Shown here: positions 1 through 7,248 of the stretch, in pieces
Position numbering within the stretch: the first letter of the stretch is position 1
Layout of the letters: each line of letters starts with the position of its first letter
Source: Altererythrobacter sp. TH136
GTDB lineage: Bacteria > Pseudomonadota > Alphaproteobacteria > Sphingomonadales > Sphingomonadaceae
DNA: 64,000 nt
Direction of reading: 5' to 3'
Assembly (NCBI RefSeq): GCF_007065885.1
Contig: NZ_CP041409.1
Coordinates: 992,001 to 1,056,000, forward strand
Notes under the pieces: model-generated
Database searches by the model: none
Told to the model about the DNA's origin: nothing
Seen by the model: only the letters and a program-made list of their open reading frames with translations
Translations under genes and position numbers: made by a program

Positions 1-83
1 AATTTTCTACCTTCAGGATGGACCGAGGGCCACTGCCAGTGCGCGTCGCCGCGGCCTTTGTTGTCGAGAATTTCTCCGGCCAT
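1..83 (-). CDS. psd: Probable phosphatidylserine decarboxylase, N-terminal fragment cut by the window edge
   Basis: Only the first 27 codons are present, read leftward from the ATG at 81-83. The visible peptide begins MAGEILDNKGRGD and contains WPSVHPEGRKF. The HPEGRKF stretch matches the position of the His-x-Glu-Gly-x-x-Phe segment that precedes the first membrane helix in short proteobacterial Psd proteins, which make phosphatidylethanolamine from phosphatidylserine at the inner membrane. The catalytic Gly-Ser self-cleavage site lies outside the window, so the call rests on the N-terminus alone. It is downstream of and co-oriented with the KAS III gene, 67 bases away. No strong ribosome site is visible. 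Confidence 0.5.
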   Translation of the reverse strand, partial: MAGEILDNKGRGDAHWQWPSVHPEGRK

Positions 84-150
84 AGGCGGTGGCTTAGGTC
101 GTGCGCCCGATGCTCACAAGTAAAACCGAGTGGGCAAAACCGCGCGGGCG

Positions 151-1281
151 CTACCCCGCCTTGCGGACGAACACGGTCCCCGCCGAATACCCGGCGCCGA
201 AGCTGCAGATGATCCCGGTGTCGCCCGCCACCAGGTCGCCGGAGTGCTGGTGGAACGCGATGATCGAGCCGGCGCTGGAGGTGTTGGCGTATGTATCCAG
301 CACCGTCGGACTTTCGTCCTCGCTCGCCTCATGCCCCAGCACTTTCTGCGCAATCAGGCGATTCATTCCGGCGTTCGCCTGGTGGAGCCACAACCGCCGC
401 AGCGAGCGCGGATCGATGCCCAACCGGTCCGCTTCTTCGACGATCATCGCGGCGACCATCGGCACCACCTCCTTGAACACCTTGCGCCCTTCCTGGACGA
501 ACAGCTTGTCGGGCTGGCCGGCGCCCTCTGGCGCGGCGCGATTGAGGAAGCCGAAGTTGTTGCGGATGTTGTTGGAGAACACCGTCTTCAGCTTGGTGCC
601 GAGGATGTCCCAGTGGTCCGCCGGGGCCATGGCAGCATCCTCCACCAGCACCGCGGTGGCGACATCGCCGAAGATGAAGTGGCTGTCGCGGTCGCGCCAG
701 TTAAGGTGTCCGCTGGTGATTTCGGGGCTGACCACCAGCACGCTGCGCGCGTTGCCCGCGCGGATGTAATCGGCGGCGGTCTGGATGCCGAAGGTGGCCG
801 ACGAGCATGCGACATTCATGTCGAACCCGAAGCCGTCGATGCCCAGCACATGCTGGATCTCGATCGCCATCGCCGGATAGGCGCGCTGCATGTTGGACGC
901 CGCGCAAAGCACCGCGTCCACCTGGCCGGGCGCGCGCCCCGCCCGCTCCAGCGCCTGGCGCGCGGCGGTGACGCCAACCTCCGCCATGATCGACAGTTCG
1001 TCGTTCGCGCGTTCCGGAATGCGCGGGCACATCGTTCCGGGATCGAGCACGCTCGCCTTATCGACCACGTGGCGCGACTTGATCCCGCTCGCCTTCTCGA
1101 TAAACTCGACAGAGCTTGGCTCCAGCGCCGGACGGTCCCCCACCGCGATCGCGTCAGCGTGCTCGGCGTTATGGCGCCGGACATACTCGTTGAAGCTGTC
1201 GACCAGTTCGGCGTTGGTGATTGTTTCCGGCGGAGTGTAAAGTCCCGTCGCCGAGATCACCGGGCGGTGCGTTGCGTCCAT
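151..1281 (-). CDS. Beta-ketoacyl-ACP synthase III family protein (FabH-like, long form)
   Basis: Thiolase-fold condensing enzyme of the KAS III family, which joins an acyl-CoA to malonyl-ACP. The Cys-His-Asn triad can be placed: Cys159 in NVACSSATFG, His300 in LHQANAGMN and Asn333 in YANTSSAG, followed by the C-terminal GAGYSAGTVFVR strand. At 376 residues it is about 50 longer than standard FabH (near 320), with an insertion around residues 25-100. That places it with the longer FabH paralogues that in Pseudomonas use medium-chain acyl-CoA rather than acetyl-CoA; this substrate preference is inference. ATG start at 1279-1281. It precedes the probable psd gene on the same strand, which fits a lipid theme. 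Confidence 0.88.
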   Translation of the reverse strand: MDATHRPVISATGLYTPPETITNAELVDSFNEYVRRHNAEHADAIAVGDRPALEPSSVEFIEKASGIKSRHVVDKASVLDPGTMCPRIPERANDELSIMAEVGVTAARQALERAGRAPGQVDAVLCAASNMQRAYPAMAIEIQHVLGIDGFGFDMNVACSSATFGIQTAADYIRAGNARSVLVVSPEITSGHLNWRDRDSHFIFGDVATAVLVEDAAMAPADHWDILGTKLKTVFSNNIRNNFGFLNRAAPEGAGQPDKLFVQEGRKVFKEVVPMVAAMIVEEADRLGIDPRSLRRLWLHQANAGMNRLIAQKVLGHEASEDESPTVLDTYANTSSAGSIIAFHQHSGDLVAGDTGIICSFGAGYSAGTVFVRKAG

Positions 1282-1323
1282 CGCGGCGGATTAGGCGCGC
1301 GGGCCGGGCACGGCAAGCGCCGC

Positions 1324-1467
1324 TCAGCCCGTCAGCAGCACGTATCCCCACAGACCTGCGGTCAGCACCACGATCCCGACGATCGCGGCCTTCCCGATAC
1401 GCACCAGCTTGCGCCGCCGCGCCGCGGCCTTGAGCCGCGCCTCATATCCCATTGGTATTCGCTTCAT
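1324..1467 (-). CDS. Small single-pass membrane protein, 47 residues, function unknown
   Basis: Short reading frame from the ATG at 1465-1467 to TGA at 1324-1326. The peptide has a basic N-terminus (MKRIPMGYEARLKAAARRRK) and then one hydrophobic segment of about 20 residues (IVGIVVLTAGLWGYVLL) ending right at the stop. A purine-rich GGCGGGGA lies just upstream of the ATG. The Arg/Lys-rich cytoplasmic face and single helix are typical of small bacterial membrane proteins. It sits between the KAS III gene and tRNA-Tyr, on the same strand as both. Its function cannot be read from the sequence. Confidence 0.5.
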   Translation of the reverse strand: MKRIPMGYEARLKAAARRRKLVRIGKAAIVGIVVLTAGLWGYVLLTG

Positions 1468-1524
1468 GATCCCCGCCCACCGAGAAACACGCCCCACCGG
1501 GAAAGCCCTACCTTGAAAAGGCGG

Positions 1525-1610
1525 TGGTGGACAGGGCTGGATTCGAACCAGCGTACGCTTGCACGGGCAGATTTACAGTCTGCTGCCTTTAACCACTCGG
1601 CCACCTGTCC
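1525..1610 (-). tRNA. tRNA-Tyr (GTA anticodon)
   Basis: Class II tRNA with a long variable arm, 86 bases including an encoded CCA. The acceptor stem pairs GGACAGG with CCTGTCC, the discriminator is A, and the T-loop reads GGTTCGAATCC. The anticodon arm CAGACTGTAAATCTG places GTA at 1574-1576, which reads both tyrosine codons. It is transcribed away from rlmB. Confidence 0.97.
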
Positions 1611-1725
1611 ACACAGGGCTTACGAGCTCCACTTCCATCCCGCATGCGGGGTCCGTGGGCCGAGAGAGGCGCGCCATGGCGAAGCAGCGCTTGCCTGTCA
1701 ATGGCCGCGCTGGCAGGGGCTGCCG

Positions 1726-2541
1726 ATGGCCAAGGGCGAGAAAAAAAGAGCGATGCGCGGACGCGCCGGGCGCATGCAAGGCGGCCGGGGCAGCGGACGC
1801 GCCGGCACCGGCCAGGTCCGGCTGTGGGGCCGGCACGCGGTGGAAGCCGCGCTCAAGAACCCGGAACGCCAGCATCGCAAGTTGTGGACGACGCGCGAAG
1901 GCATTGAATCGCTCGATGGCGAACTGCCGGCGGATTTCCCGGTCGAATACGCCGATGCGCACGATCTGAGCCGGCTGGTGGCGCGCGATGCGCCGCACCA
2001 GGGGCTGGTGCTCGAATGCGTCCCACTGGAAGACGTGTTTCTCGACGATGTGATCGCCAGCGATGAAGACCTTGATGAGGGGCGAGGCGGCGGTCCGGTG
2101 CTGGTGCTCGACCAGGTGACCGATCCGCACAACGTGGGCGCGATCATGCGGTCGGCGGCCGCGTTCGGGGCGGCAGCCATCGTCACGCAGGATCGCCATG
2201 CTCCCCCCGAATCGGGAACGGTGGCCAAATCGGCCAGCGGCGCGCTCGAAATCGTGCCGTGGGTGCGGGTGGTGAACCTGGCCCGCGCGCTGGAGGAGCT
2301 GGCCGAGGCGGGATACTGGCGCATCGGCCTCGCGGGCGAAGCGGACACGACGCTCGCCGAGGCGCTGCCCGCCGGACGGGTCGCGCTGGTGCTCGGCGCG
2401 GAAGGCGAAGGCATGCGGCACAACATCGCCGGCCATTGCGATGCGCTGGCGCGGCTGCCGATCAGCGAGGCGATGGAAAGCCTCAACGTATCGAACGCGG
2501 CGGCGATCGCGCTGTATGCGGTGGCGACACGAACGCCGTAA
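1726..2541 (+). CDS. rlmB: 23S rRNA (guanosine-2'-O)-methyltransferase RlmB (TrmH/SpoU family)
   Basis: SPOUT-class methyltransferase that 2'-O-methylates the conserved G2251 of the ribosomal P loop. The substrate-binding N-terminal domain starts at LWGRHAVEAAL. It is followed by the three SpoU motifs: LDQVTDPHNVGAIMRSA, LVLGAEGEGM, and the C-terminal LPISEAMESLNVSNAAAIALY that forms the trefoil knot and binds S-adenosylmethionine. The open frame runs far upstream through the tRNA-Tyr region, but the ATG at 1726 is preceded by AGGGGC and gives a 271-residue protein of normal family length. The first 25 residues are an Arg/Gly-rich basic tail (KKRAMRGRAGRMQGGRG) common in alphaproteobacterial members. 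Confidence 0.93.
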   Translation: MAKGEKKRAMRGRAGRMQGGRGSGRAGTGQVRLWGRHAVEAALKNPERQHRKLWTTREGIESLDGELPADFPVEYADAHDLSRLVARDAPHQGLVLECVPLEDVFLDDVIASDEDLDEGRGGGPVLVLDQVTDPHNVGAIMRSAAAFGAAAIVTQDRHAPPESGTVAKSASGALEIVPWVRVVNLARALEELAEAGYWRIGLAGEADTTLAEALPAGRVALVLGAEGEGMRHNIAGHCDALARLPISEAMESLNVSNAAAIALYAVATRTP

Positions 2542-2578
2542 GCGCGCCGCAACGGGGGTTTAACGGAGGGGGAACTCG

Positions 2579-3475
2579 ATGATCTGGATCAAACGACCGC
2601 GCCGGTTTGCCGCCGCGGCAATCACGGCCGCCGCCGCGCTGTTGCTGGCCGGATGCCTGCTGACGCCGGGCAAGTTCGCCTCCACGCTCGACATCCGCAA
2701 GGGCGGCGCCTTTACCTATACCTATGACGGCGAGATCCACCTGCTGGCGCTGAGCAAGCTGGCGCAGATGGGTCAGGGCGCGAAGGCAGAGGAAGCCTTC
2801 ACCGCTTTCTGCGCCGACGACGACACGTTCGAGCAGCGCGACTGCACGCCGGAGGAGGAAGCCGAGCAGCGCCAGGCGTGGGACGACGGCGCGGCCGCGC
2901 GGCTGGTGAAAAAGGACCAGGAAGCCGTGGCGATGCGCGCAATGCTCGGCGGGATCGATCCGGCAGACCCCGCGGCGGCCGAAGAACTGGCCGCCCGGCT
3001 TCGGCGCCAGGCCGGCTGGAGCCGGGTCAACTACAAGGGCGACGGATTGTTCGACGTTCGCTTTGCGCTGAGCGGCAAGCTGGACCACGATTTCGTGTTT
3101 CCGACACTCGAAGGCTTCCCGATGGCGAATTTCTTCGTCACCGCCACCCGCCGCCAGGGCGGGACCGTGCGGATCGACGCTGCGGGACTCGTCTCCCCGG
3201 CGGGGACCAACCCGTTTCAAGCGATGATGATGGGCGGGATGATGGCGGGCGCGGCGGAAGAAGCGACCAGGGTCGCGGCAGAGGCCGGCGAAGACTCGGT
3301 CACGCCGCCCGTATGGCCGGTGACGGAGGGCACCTTCACCGTCACCACCGATGGCGAGATCCTGGCCAACAACACCGACGAGGGAGCCGCCACCGGTGCC
3401 CGCGGCAAGACGCTGGCCTGGATGATCAACGTGCGCACCAAGCAGGCGCCGACCGCGCTGATCAAGATCGATTAG
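2579..3475 (+). CDS. Predicted lipoprotein of unknown function
   Basis: A 298-residue protein with a basic N-terminus (MIWIKRPRR), a hydrophobic Ala-rich helix and a clear lipobox LLAGC at residues 24-28, so it should be lipidated on the cysteine and exported. After the lipobox comes LLTPGKFASTLDIRKGGAFTYTYDGEI, a beta-strand-rich opening of the kind found in outer-membrane-associated lipoproteins. A Met/Gly-rich patch (MMMGGMMAG) lies near residue 220. No catalytic motif is recognised. The start is supported by GGAGGGGG just upstream of the ATG. It follows rlmB by 37 bases and is likely cotranscribed. A perfect-stem hairpin follows the stop. Confidence 0.75.
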   Translation: MIWIKRPRRFAAAAITAAAALLLAGCLLTPGKFASTLDIRKGGAFTYTYDGEIHLLALSKLAQMGQGAKAEEAFTAFCADDDTFEQRDCTPEEEAEQRQAWDDGAAARLVKKDQEAVAMRAMLGGIDPADPAAAEELAARLRRQAGWSRVNYKGDGLFDVRFALSGKLDHDFVFPTLEGFPMANFFVTATRRQGGTVRIDAAGLVSPAGTNPFQAMMMGGMMAGAAEEATRVAAEAGEDSVTPPVWPVTEGTFTVTTDGEILANNTDEGAATGARGKTLAWMINVRTKQAPTALIKID

Positions 3476-3482
3476 CGGCTGG

Positions 3483-3512
3483 CACCGGGTGTCCCCGCTG
3501 GGGCGCCCGGTG
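3483..3512. terminator. Hairpin between convergent lipoprotein and HU genes, possible bidirectional terminator
   Basis: CACCGGG at 3483-3489 pairs with CCCGGTG at 3506-3512, and the inner CCCC pairs with GGGG around a GCT loop. It lies 8 bases after the lipoprotein stop and 28 bases from the HU stop on the other strand. No T-tract follows, so termination would depend on stem strength or Rho. Confidence 0.5.
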
Positions 3513-3540
3513 TCGCCGATGGCCGTGACTGGCTAGACGG

Positions 3541-3813
3541 TCAGTTGACCGAATCCTTCAGCAGCTTGCCCGCCTTGAACTTGGGCTGGTTGGATGCCTT
3601 GATCTTCATCGGTTCGCCGGTCCGGGGGTTGCGTCCGGTCGATGCCTTGCGGCGGGACACGGTGAACGTGCCGAAGCCGACCAGGCGGACCTCGTCCCCC
3701 TTCTTGAGAGCGCCGGTGATGGCGTCGAACACGCCTTCCACCGCGCTGGCGGCGTCAGTGCGCGACAGCCCCGCATTCTCGGCGACCGCGCCGATGAGAT
3801 CGTTCTTGTTCAT
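3541..3813 (-). CDS. hup: DNA-binding protein HU (HU/IHF family)
   Basis: A 90-residue histone-like nucleoid protein that bends and compacts DNA as a dimer. The family order is intact: N-terminal helices (MNKNDLIGAVAENAGLSRTD), the GFGTF turn, and the DNA-binding beta-arm with the signature RKASTGRNPRTGEPMKI, then a C-terminal helix. AAGGGGGAATGG before the ATG is a strong ribosome site. It lies downstream of lon on the same strand, the lon-hupB order conserved across proteobacteria. It is separated from lon by 266 bases that hold a hairpin and a possible independent promoter, so it can probably be made without lon. Confidence 0.96.
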   Translation of the reverse strand: MNKNDLIGAVAENAGLSRTDAASAVEGVFDAITGALKKGDEVRLVGFGTFTVSRRKASTGRNPRTGEPMKIKASNQPKFKAGKLLKDSVN

Positions 3814-3911
3814 CCATTCCCCCTTGCGGCGATGATATGTCAGACCCGCCTGGGATGGCGCGCGCGGACCCGCCGTTCGTCCCCCAGGATTCGCTGCTGC
3901 GAAGGGCGGAC

Positions 3912-3940
3912 TTCTGACGAGGTTTTGGCACCTGAGTCAA
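3912..3940 (-). promoter_or_regulatory. Candidate sigma-70-type promoter for hup
   Basis: On the minus strand TTGACT (3935-3940) is a near-consensus -35 box. A 17-base spacer leads to TCAGAA (3912-3917), a poor -10 box. It lies about 100 bases upstream of the HU start codon. The -35 is convincing and the -10 is not, so this is tentative. Confidence 0.3.
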
Positions 3941-3982
3941 AGCCAAATAGGGCCGGTCCCCTGCCACGCGGGGCAAACCGAG

Positions 3983-4011
3983 CCGAACCGTCTCGAAACG
4001 GTCCGGTTCGG
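3983..4011. terminator. Hairpin downstream of lon, possible terminator or attenuator
   Basis: CCGAACCG (3983-3990) and CGGTTCGG (4004-4011) form a perfect 8-bp stem around a 13-base loop, itself containing a second ACCGT/ACGGT pairing. It is about 70 bases past the lon stop and 170 bases before hup. There is no T-tract. It may separate lon and hup transcription or stabilise the lon message end. Confidence 0.35.
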
Positions 4012-4079
4012 ATGCCGTAGCGTCGCACCACCGGCGTTTCGTGCGTGGCTGGCCGCGCACGCCGATGTCGCGGACAGAC

Positions 4080-6467
4080 CTAGTGCGCGGTGGCGCCTTC
4101 GCCCGGCTCATGCCGCAGCGGCTGGCTGGCAAGGTCGTCGGCCTCGCTCCACTCGATCGCATCGAGCGGGCTCACCAGCGCCCGTTCCAGTACCTGGTCC
4201 ACATGGCCGACCGGCACAATCTCCAGCCCATCCTTGATGTTCTGCGGTATCTCGGCGAGATCCTTGACGTTGTCTTCCGGGATGAGGACCGTCTTAATTC
4301 CGCCGCGCAGGGCCGCGAGCAGCTTTTCCTTCAGCCCGCCGATCGCCAGCACCCGTCCGCGCAAGGTGACCTCACCGGTCATCGCCACGTCGGGTCGCAC
4401 GGCGACGCCCGACAGCGTTGAAACGATCGAGGTGACCATGCCGACACCCGCGCTGGGCCCGTCCTTGGGCACCGCGCCTTCGGGCAGGTGGATGTGGATG
4501 TTCTTGCGCTGGAACACGCTCGGCCGGATGCCATAGGCCGGCGCGCGCGCCTTCACGAAGCTGAACGCCGCGGCGATGCTCTCGGTCATCACGTCACCCA
4601 GCTTGCCGGTGGTCTTGATCTCGCCCTTGCCTGGCGTGGTGACGCTTTCGATGGTCAGCAGCTCACCGCCCACCTCGGTCCACGCCAGCCCGGTGACCGC
4701 GCCGACCTGCGCCTCTTCCTCGGAGACGCCGTGCTTGAACTTGCGCACCCCGGCGAACTCGCCAAGGTTTTCGGGCGTGACGGTGACGCTGGTCACCTGC
4801 TTTTCGAGGATCTTGCGCAGGCTCTTGCGCGCGAGCCGTGCGATCTCGCGCTCCAGCGTGCGGACGCCCGCTTCGCGCGTGTAGTAACGGATCAGGTCGC
4901 GCAGGCCATCGGTGGTGAGGACGAACTCGCCGTCCTTCAGGCCATGCGCTTCAATCTGCTTGGCGATCAGGTGGCGTTCGGCGATCTCGACCTTTTCGTC
5001 CTCGGTATAGCCTTCCAGCCGGATGATCTCCATCCGGTCGAGCAGCGGCTGCGGCAGGTTCAGGCTGTTCGCTGTGGTCACGAACATGATGTCCGACAGG
5101 TCGAGGTCCAGCTCCAGGTAGTGGTCCTGGAACTTGGCGTTCTGTTCAGGGTCGAGCACTTCCAGTAGAGCCGACGCCGGATCGCCGCGGAAATCCTGGC
5201 CCAGCTTGTCGATCTCGTCGAGCAGGAACAGCGGGTTGCTGGTCCCGGCCTTCTTCAGGTTGGACACGATCTTGCCCGGCAACGATCCGATGTAGGTGCG
5301 CCGGTGGCCCCGGATCTCCGCCTCGTCGCGCACTCCGCCCAGCGACTGGCGCACGAATTCGCGGCCCGTGGCCTTGGCGATCGACTTGCCGAGGCTGGTC
5401 TTGCCGACGCCCGGAGGACCGACGAGGCACAGGATCGGCCCCTTCAGCTTGTTGGTGCGCGCCTGGACGGCCAGGTATTCGACGATCCGGTCCTTGACCT
5501 TTTCCAGCGCATAGTGGTCCTCATCGAGCACGGCCTGCGCCTGCGCGATGTCTTTCTTGACCTTCGATTTCTTGCCCCACGGCAGCCCCAGCAGCACGTC
5601 GAGGTAATTGCGGATGACCGTTGCTTCGGCGCTCATCGGCTGCATGGTCTTGAGCTTCTTGAGCTCGCTTTCGGCCTTGGCGCGCGCTTCCTTGCTCAGC
5701 TTCAGCTTGGCGATCTTGTCGGTCAGCTCGGCGATCTCGTCACCGTCCTCGCCGTCGCCGCCCAGTTCGCTCTGGATCGCCTTCAACTGTTCGTTGAGGT
5801 AATATTCGCGCTGGGTCTTTTCCATCTGGCGCTTCACGCGGCCGCGGATCTTGCGCTCGACCTTGAGCACCGACAGCTCGCCTTCCATGATCGACATGAC
5901 CATTTCCAGCCGCTTGAGCGGATCGCGCTCGGCCAGCAGCGCCTGCTTGTCGGCGACCTTGCCCGCCAGCGCGGCGGAGATCGTGTCGGCCAACTCCCCG
6001 GCGTCGTCGATTTCGGTCAGATCGTTACCCGCGCCCTCGCCCAGCTTCTTGTTGAGCTTGGCATACTCGCCGAACTGCTCGACCACCTGGCGCATCATCG
6101 CCACGACTTCGCTGCCCGCCGCGGTTTCTGGCGACGTGCTCTCCACCTCGGCGACGACGAAGCCGCCCTCCTGCCGCATGGCGATCAGATTGGCGCGGGT
6201 GCCACCCTCGACCAGCAGGCGAACCGTGCCGTCAGGCATCTTGAGCAGTTGCAGGACCTGCGCGATCACCCCGGTATCGAACAGATCGTCGTCCGACGGA
6301 TCGTCGCATCCCGGATCGAGCTGCGCGACGAGGAAGATGTCCTTGTCGCCTTCCATCGCTGCTTCCAGCGCGGCGACCGACTTCTCGCGGCCGACGAAGA
6401 TCGACACGACCTGGCCCGGAAAGACCACGATGTCGCGCAAGGGGAGGAGGGGGAAAAGCTGGTTCAT
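4080..6467 (-). CDS. lon: ATP-dependent endopeptidase La (Lon)
   Basis: Hexameric AAA+ serine protease of the cytoplasm that degrades misfolded and regulatory proteins. The N-terminal substrate domain starts [14 protein letters not shown]; the coiled-coil linker contains [17 protein letters not shown]. Walker A GPPGVGKT lies near residues 350-357 and Walker B is FLLDEID. The C-terminal protease domain carries Ser672 in PKDGPSAG and Lys715 in GLKEKLLAA. The open frame extends 18 codons upstream, but the ATG at 6465-6467 begins [12 protein letters not shown] as Lon proteins do, giving 795 residues, the usual length. Coding on the minus strand ahead of hup is the conserved arrangement. Confidence 0.97.
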   Translation of the reverse strand: MNQLFPLLPLRDIVVFPGQVVSIFVGREKSVAALEAAMEGDKDIFLVAQLDPGCDDPSDDDLFDTGVIAQVLQLLKMPDGTVRLLVEGGTRANLIAMRQEGGFVVAEVESTSPETAAGSEVVAMMRQVVEQFGEYAKLNKKLGEGAGNDLTEIDDAGELADTISAALAGKVADKQALLAERDPLKRLEMVMSIMEGELSVLKVERKIRGRVKRQMEKTQREYYLNEQLKAIQSELGGDGEDGDEIAELTDKIAKLKLSKEARAKAESELKKLKTMQPMSAEATVIRNYLDVLLGLPWGKKSKVKKDIAQAQAVLDEDHYALEKVKDRIVEYLAVQARTNKLKGPILCLVGPPGVGKTSLGKSIAKATGREFVRQSLGGVRDEAEIRGHRRTYIGSLPGKIVSNLKKAGTSNPLFLLDEIDKLGQDFRGDPASALLEVLDPEQNAKFQDHYLELDLDLSDIMFVTTANSLNLPQPLLDRMEIIRLEGYTEDEKVEIAERHLIAKQIEAHGLKDGEFVLTTDGLRDLIRYYTREAGVRTLEREIARLARKSLRKILEKQVTSVTVTPENLGEFAGVRKFKHGVSEEEAQVGAVTGLAWTEVGGELLTIESVTTPGKGEIKTTGKLGDVMTESIAAAFSFVKARAPAYGIRPSVFQRKNIHIHLPEGAVPKDGPSAGVGMVTSIVSTLSGVAVRPDVAMTGEVTLRGRVLAIGGLKEKLLAALRGGIKTVLIPEDNVKDLAEIPQNIKDGLEIVPVGHVDQVLERALVSPLDAIEWSEADDLASQPLRHEPGEGATAH

Positions 6468-6551
6468 GAAAGATATCCGTCTGTTGAAAACGGATATGGG
6501 AGCTGGCGCGCGGGCGCGCAACGGGCGCAGGCACCGCTGCGCACAGTCGCA

Positions 6552-6824
6552 TCAGAACTCGAACGAGATCACCGTGCCCCTGGCATTGCGCACGGTTCGC
6601 ACGGAGTAAGGCGGCGAACCCTCGCGCCCGGGTCCGGCCCGCTGGGGGTTCCGTGCACAGTCGATCGCAAAGCTGGGCGCTGCGCTGTTTCTTGCCGGCA
6701 CGGAGCGCGCCGCGCAAAACGGCTCAATCTTGAGGGAGACGTTGATCGTGGCGCGCTCTTCCGCTGCCAGCACAGGAGCGGCGGCGGCGAAGACGGGGCC
6801 GATCAGCAGAAGAAAGCGCGCCAC
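6552..6824 (-). CDS. Small exported cysteine-containing protein, unknown function
   Basis: A 90-residue frame between ybaB and lon. A GTG at 6822-6824 gives a clean signal peptide (MARFLLLIGPVFAAAAPVLA) with an Ala-x-Ala type cleavage site, followed by ERATINVSLKIEPFCAA. The short strand ending in a cysteine resembles the opening of spore-coat-U/pilin-like secreted domains, and a second cysteine follows about 20 residues on, so one disulphide is possible. The rest is Arg/Pro-rich and ends in a beta-like VRTVRNARGTVISFEF. No ribosome site is obvious before the GTG. Assignment to a named family is not secure. Confidence 0.5.
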   Translation of the reverse strand: MARFLLLIGPVFAAAAPVLAAEERATINVSLKIEPFCAARSVPARNSAAPSFAIDCARNPQRAGPGREGSPPYSVRTVRNARGTVISFEF

Positions 6825-6906
6825 GCGGCAGGGCTATGCCGCCGGGCACCAACAGCCTGCTGACCAGGGCCTCCGTATGAACCCCTAGGCGCGGGGCCGC
6901 CTCCGT

Positions 6907-7248
6907 TCAGCTGAAGCCGGGGATTTCCAGTCCCGGGGGCAGGCCCATGCCCGACTGGATCTTCTGCATCTCGTCGTTGGCCACCCGGTCCGCCTTGCCG
7001 CGCGCATCGTTGAACGCGGCGGTGACGAGGTCTTCCAGCATCGTCTTTTCTTCCGGCACGATCAGGCTGTCGTCGATCGACACGCCGAGGATGCGGCCCT
7101 TGGCGGTACAGCGGATCTTGACCAGGCCGCCGCCCGATACGCCTTCGACCTCAAGCGCGTCGAGCTTGGCCTGGGCGTCGCCCATCTGTTGCTGGATCGT
7201 TTCCGCCGCTTTCTGCGCGGCGGCCAGCATCTCTTCCATCGATTTCAT
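6907..7248 (-). CDS. ybaB: YbaB/EbfC family nucleoid-associated protein
   Basis: A 113-residue DNA-binding dimer of the YbaB family, which coats DNA and is almost always encoded just after dnaX. Helix-rich start MKSMEEMLAAAQKAAETIQQQM, then the conserved strand region VSGGGLVKIRCTAKGRILGVSIDD and a long C-terminal helix with ARGKADRVANDEM. The start at 7246-7248 is chosen because its ATGA overlaps the dnaX stop and GGAGAAG lies a suitable distance upstream; an ATG five codons earlier is also in frame. Overlap with dnaX implies translational coupling. Confidence 0.93.
   Translation of the reverse strand: MKSMEEMLAAAQKAAETIQQQMGDAQAKLDALEVEGVSGGGLVKIRCTAKGRILGVSIDDSLIVPEEKTMLEDLVTAAFNDARGKADRVANDEMQKIQSGMGLPPGLEIPGFS

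Noticed and set aside
130-2541. 803-codon open frame spanning the KAS III gene, tRNA-Tyr and rlmB
   Set aside because: It is antisense to the KAS III gene and runs through the tRNA; only its last 271 codons (from 1726) encode a recognisable protein, RlmB.
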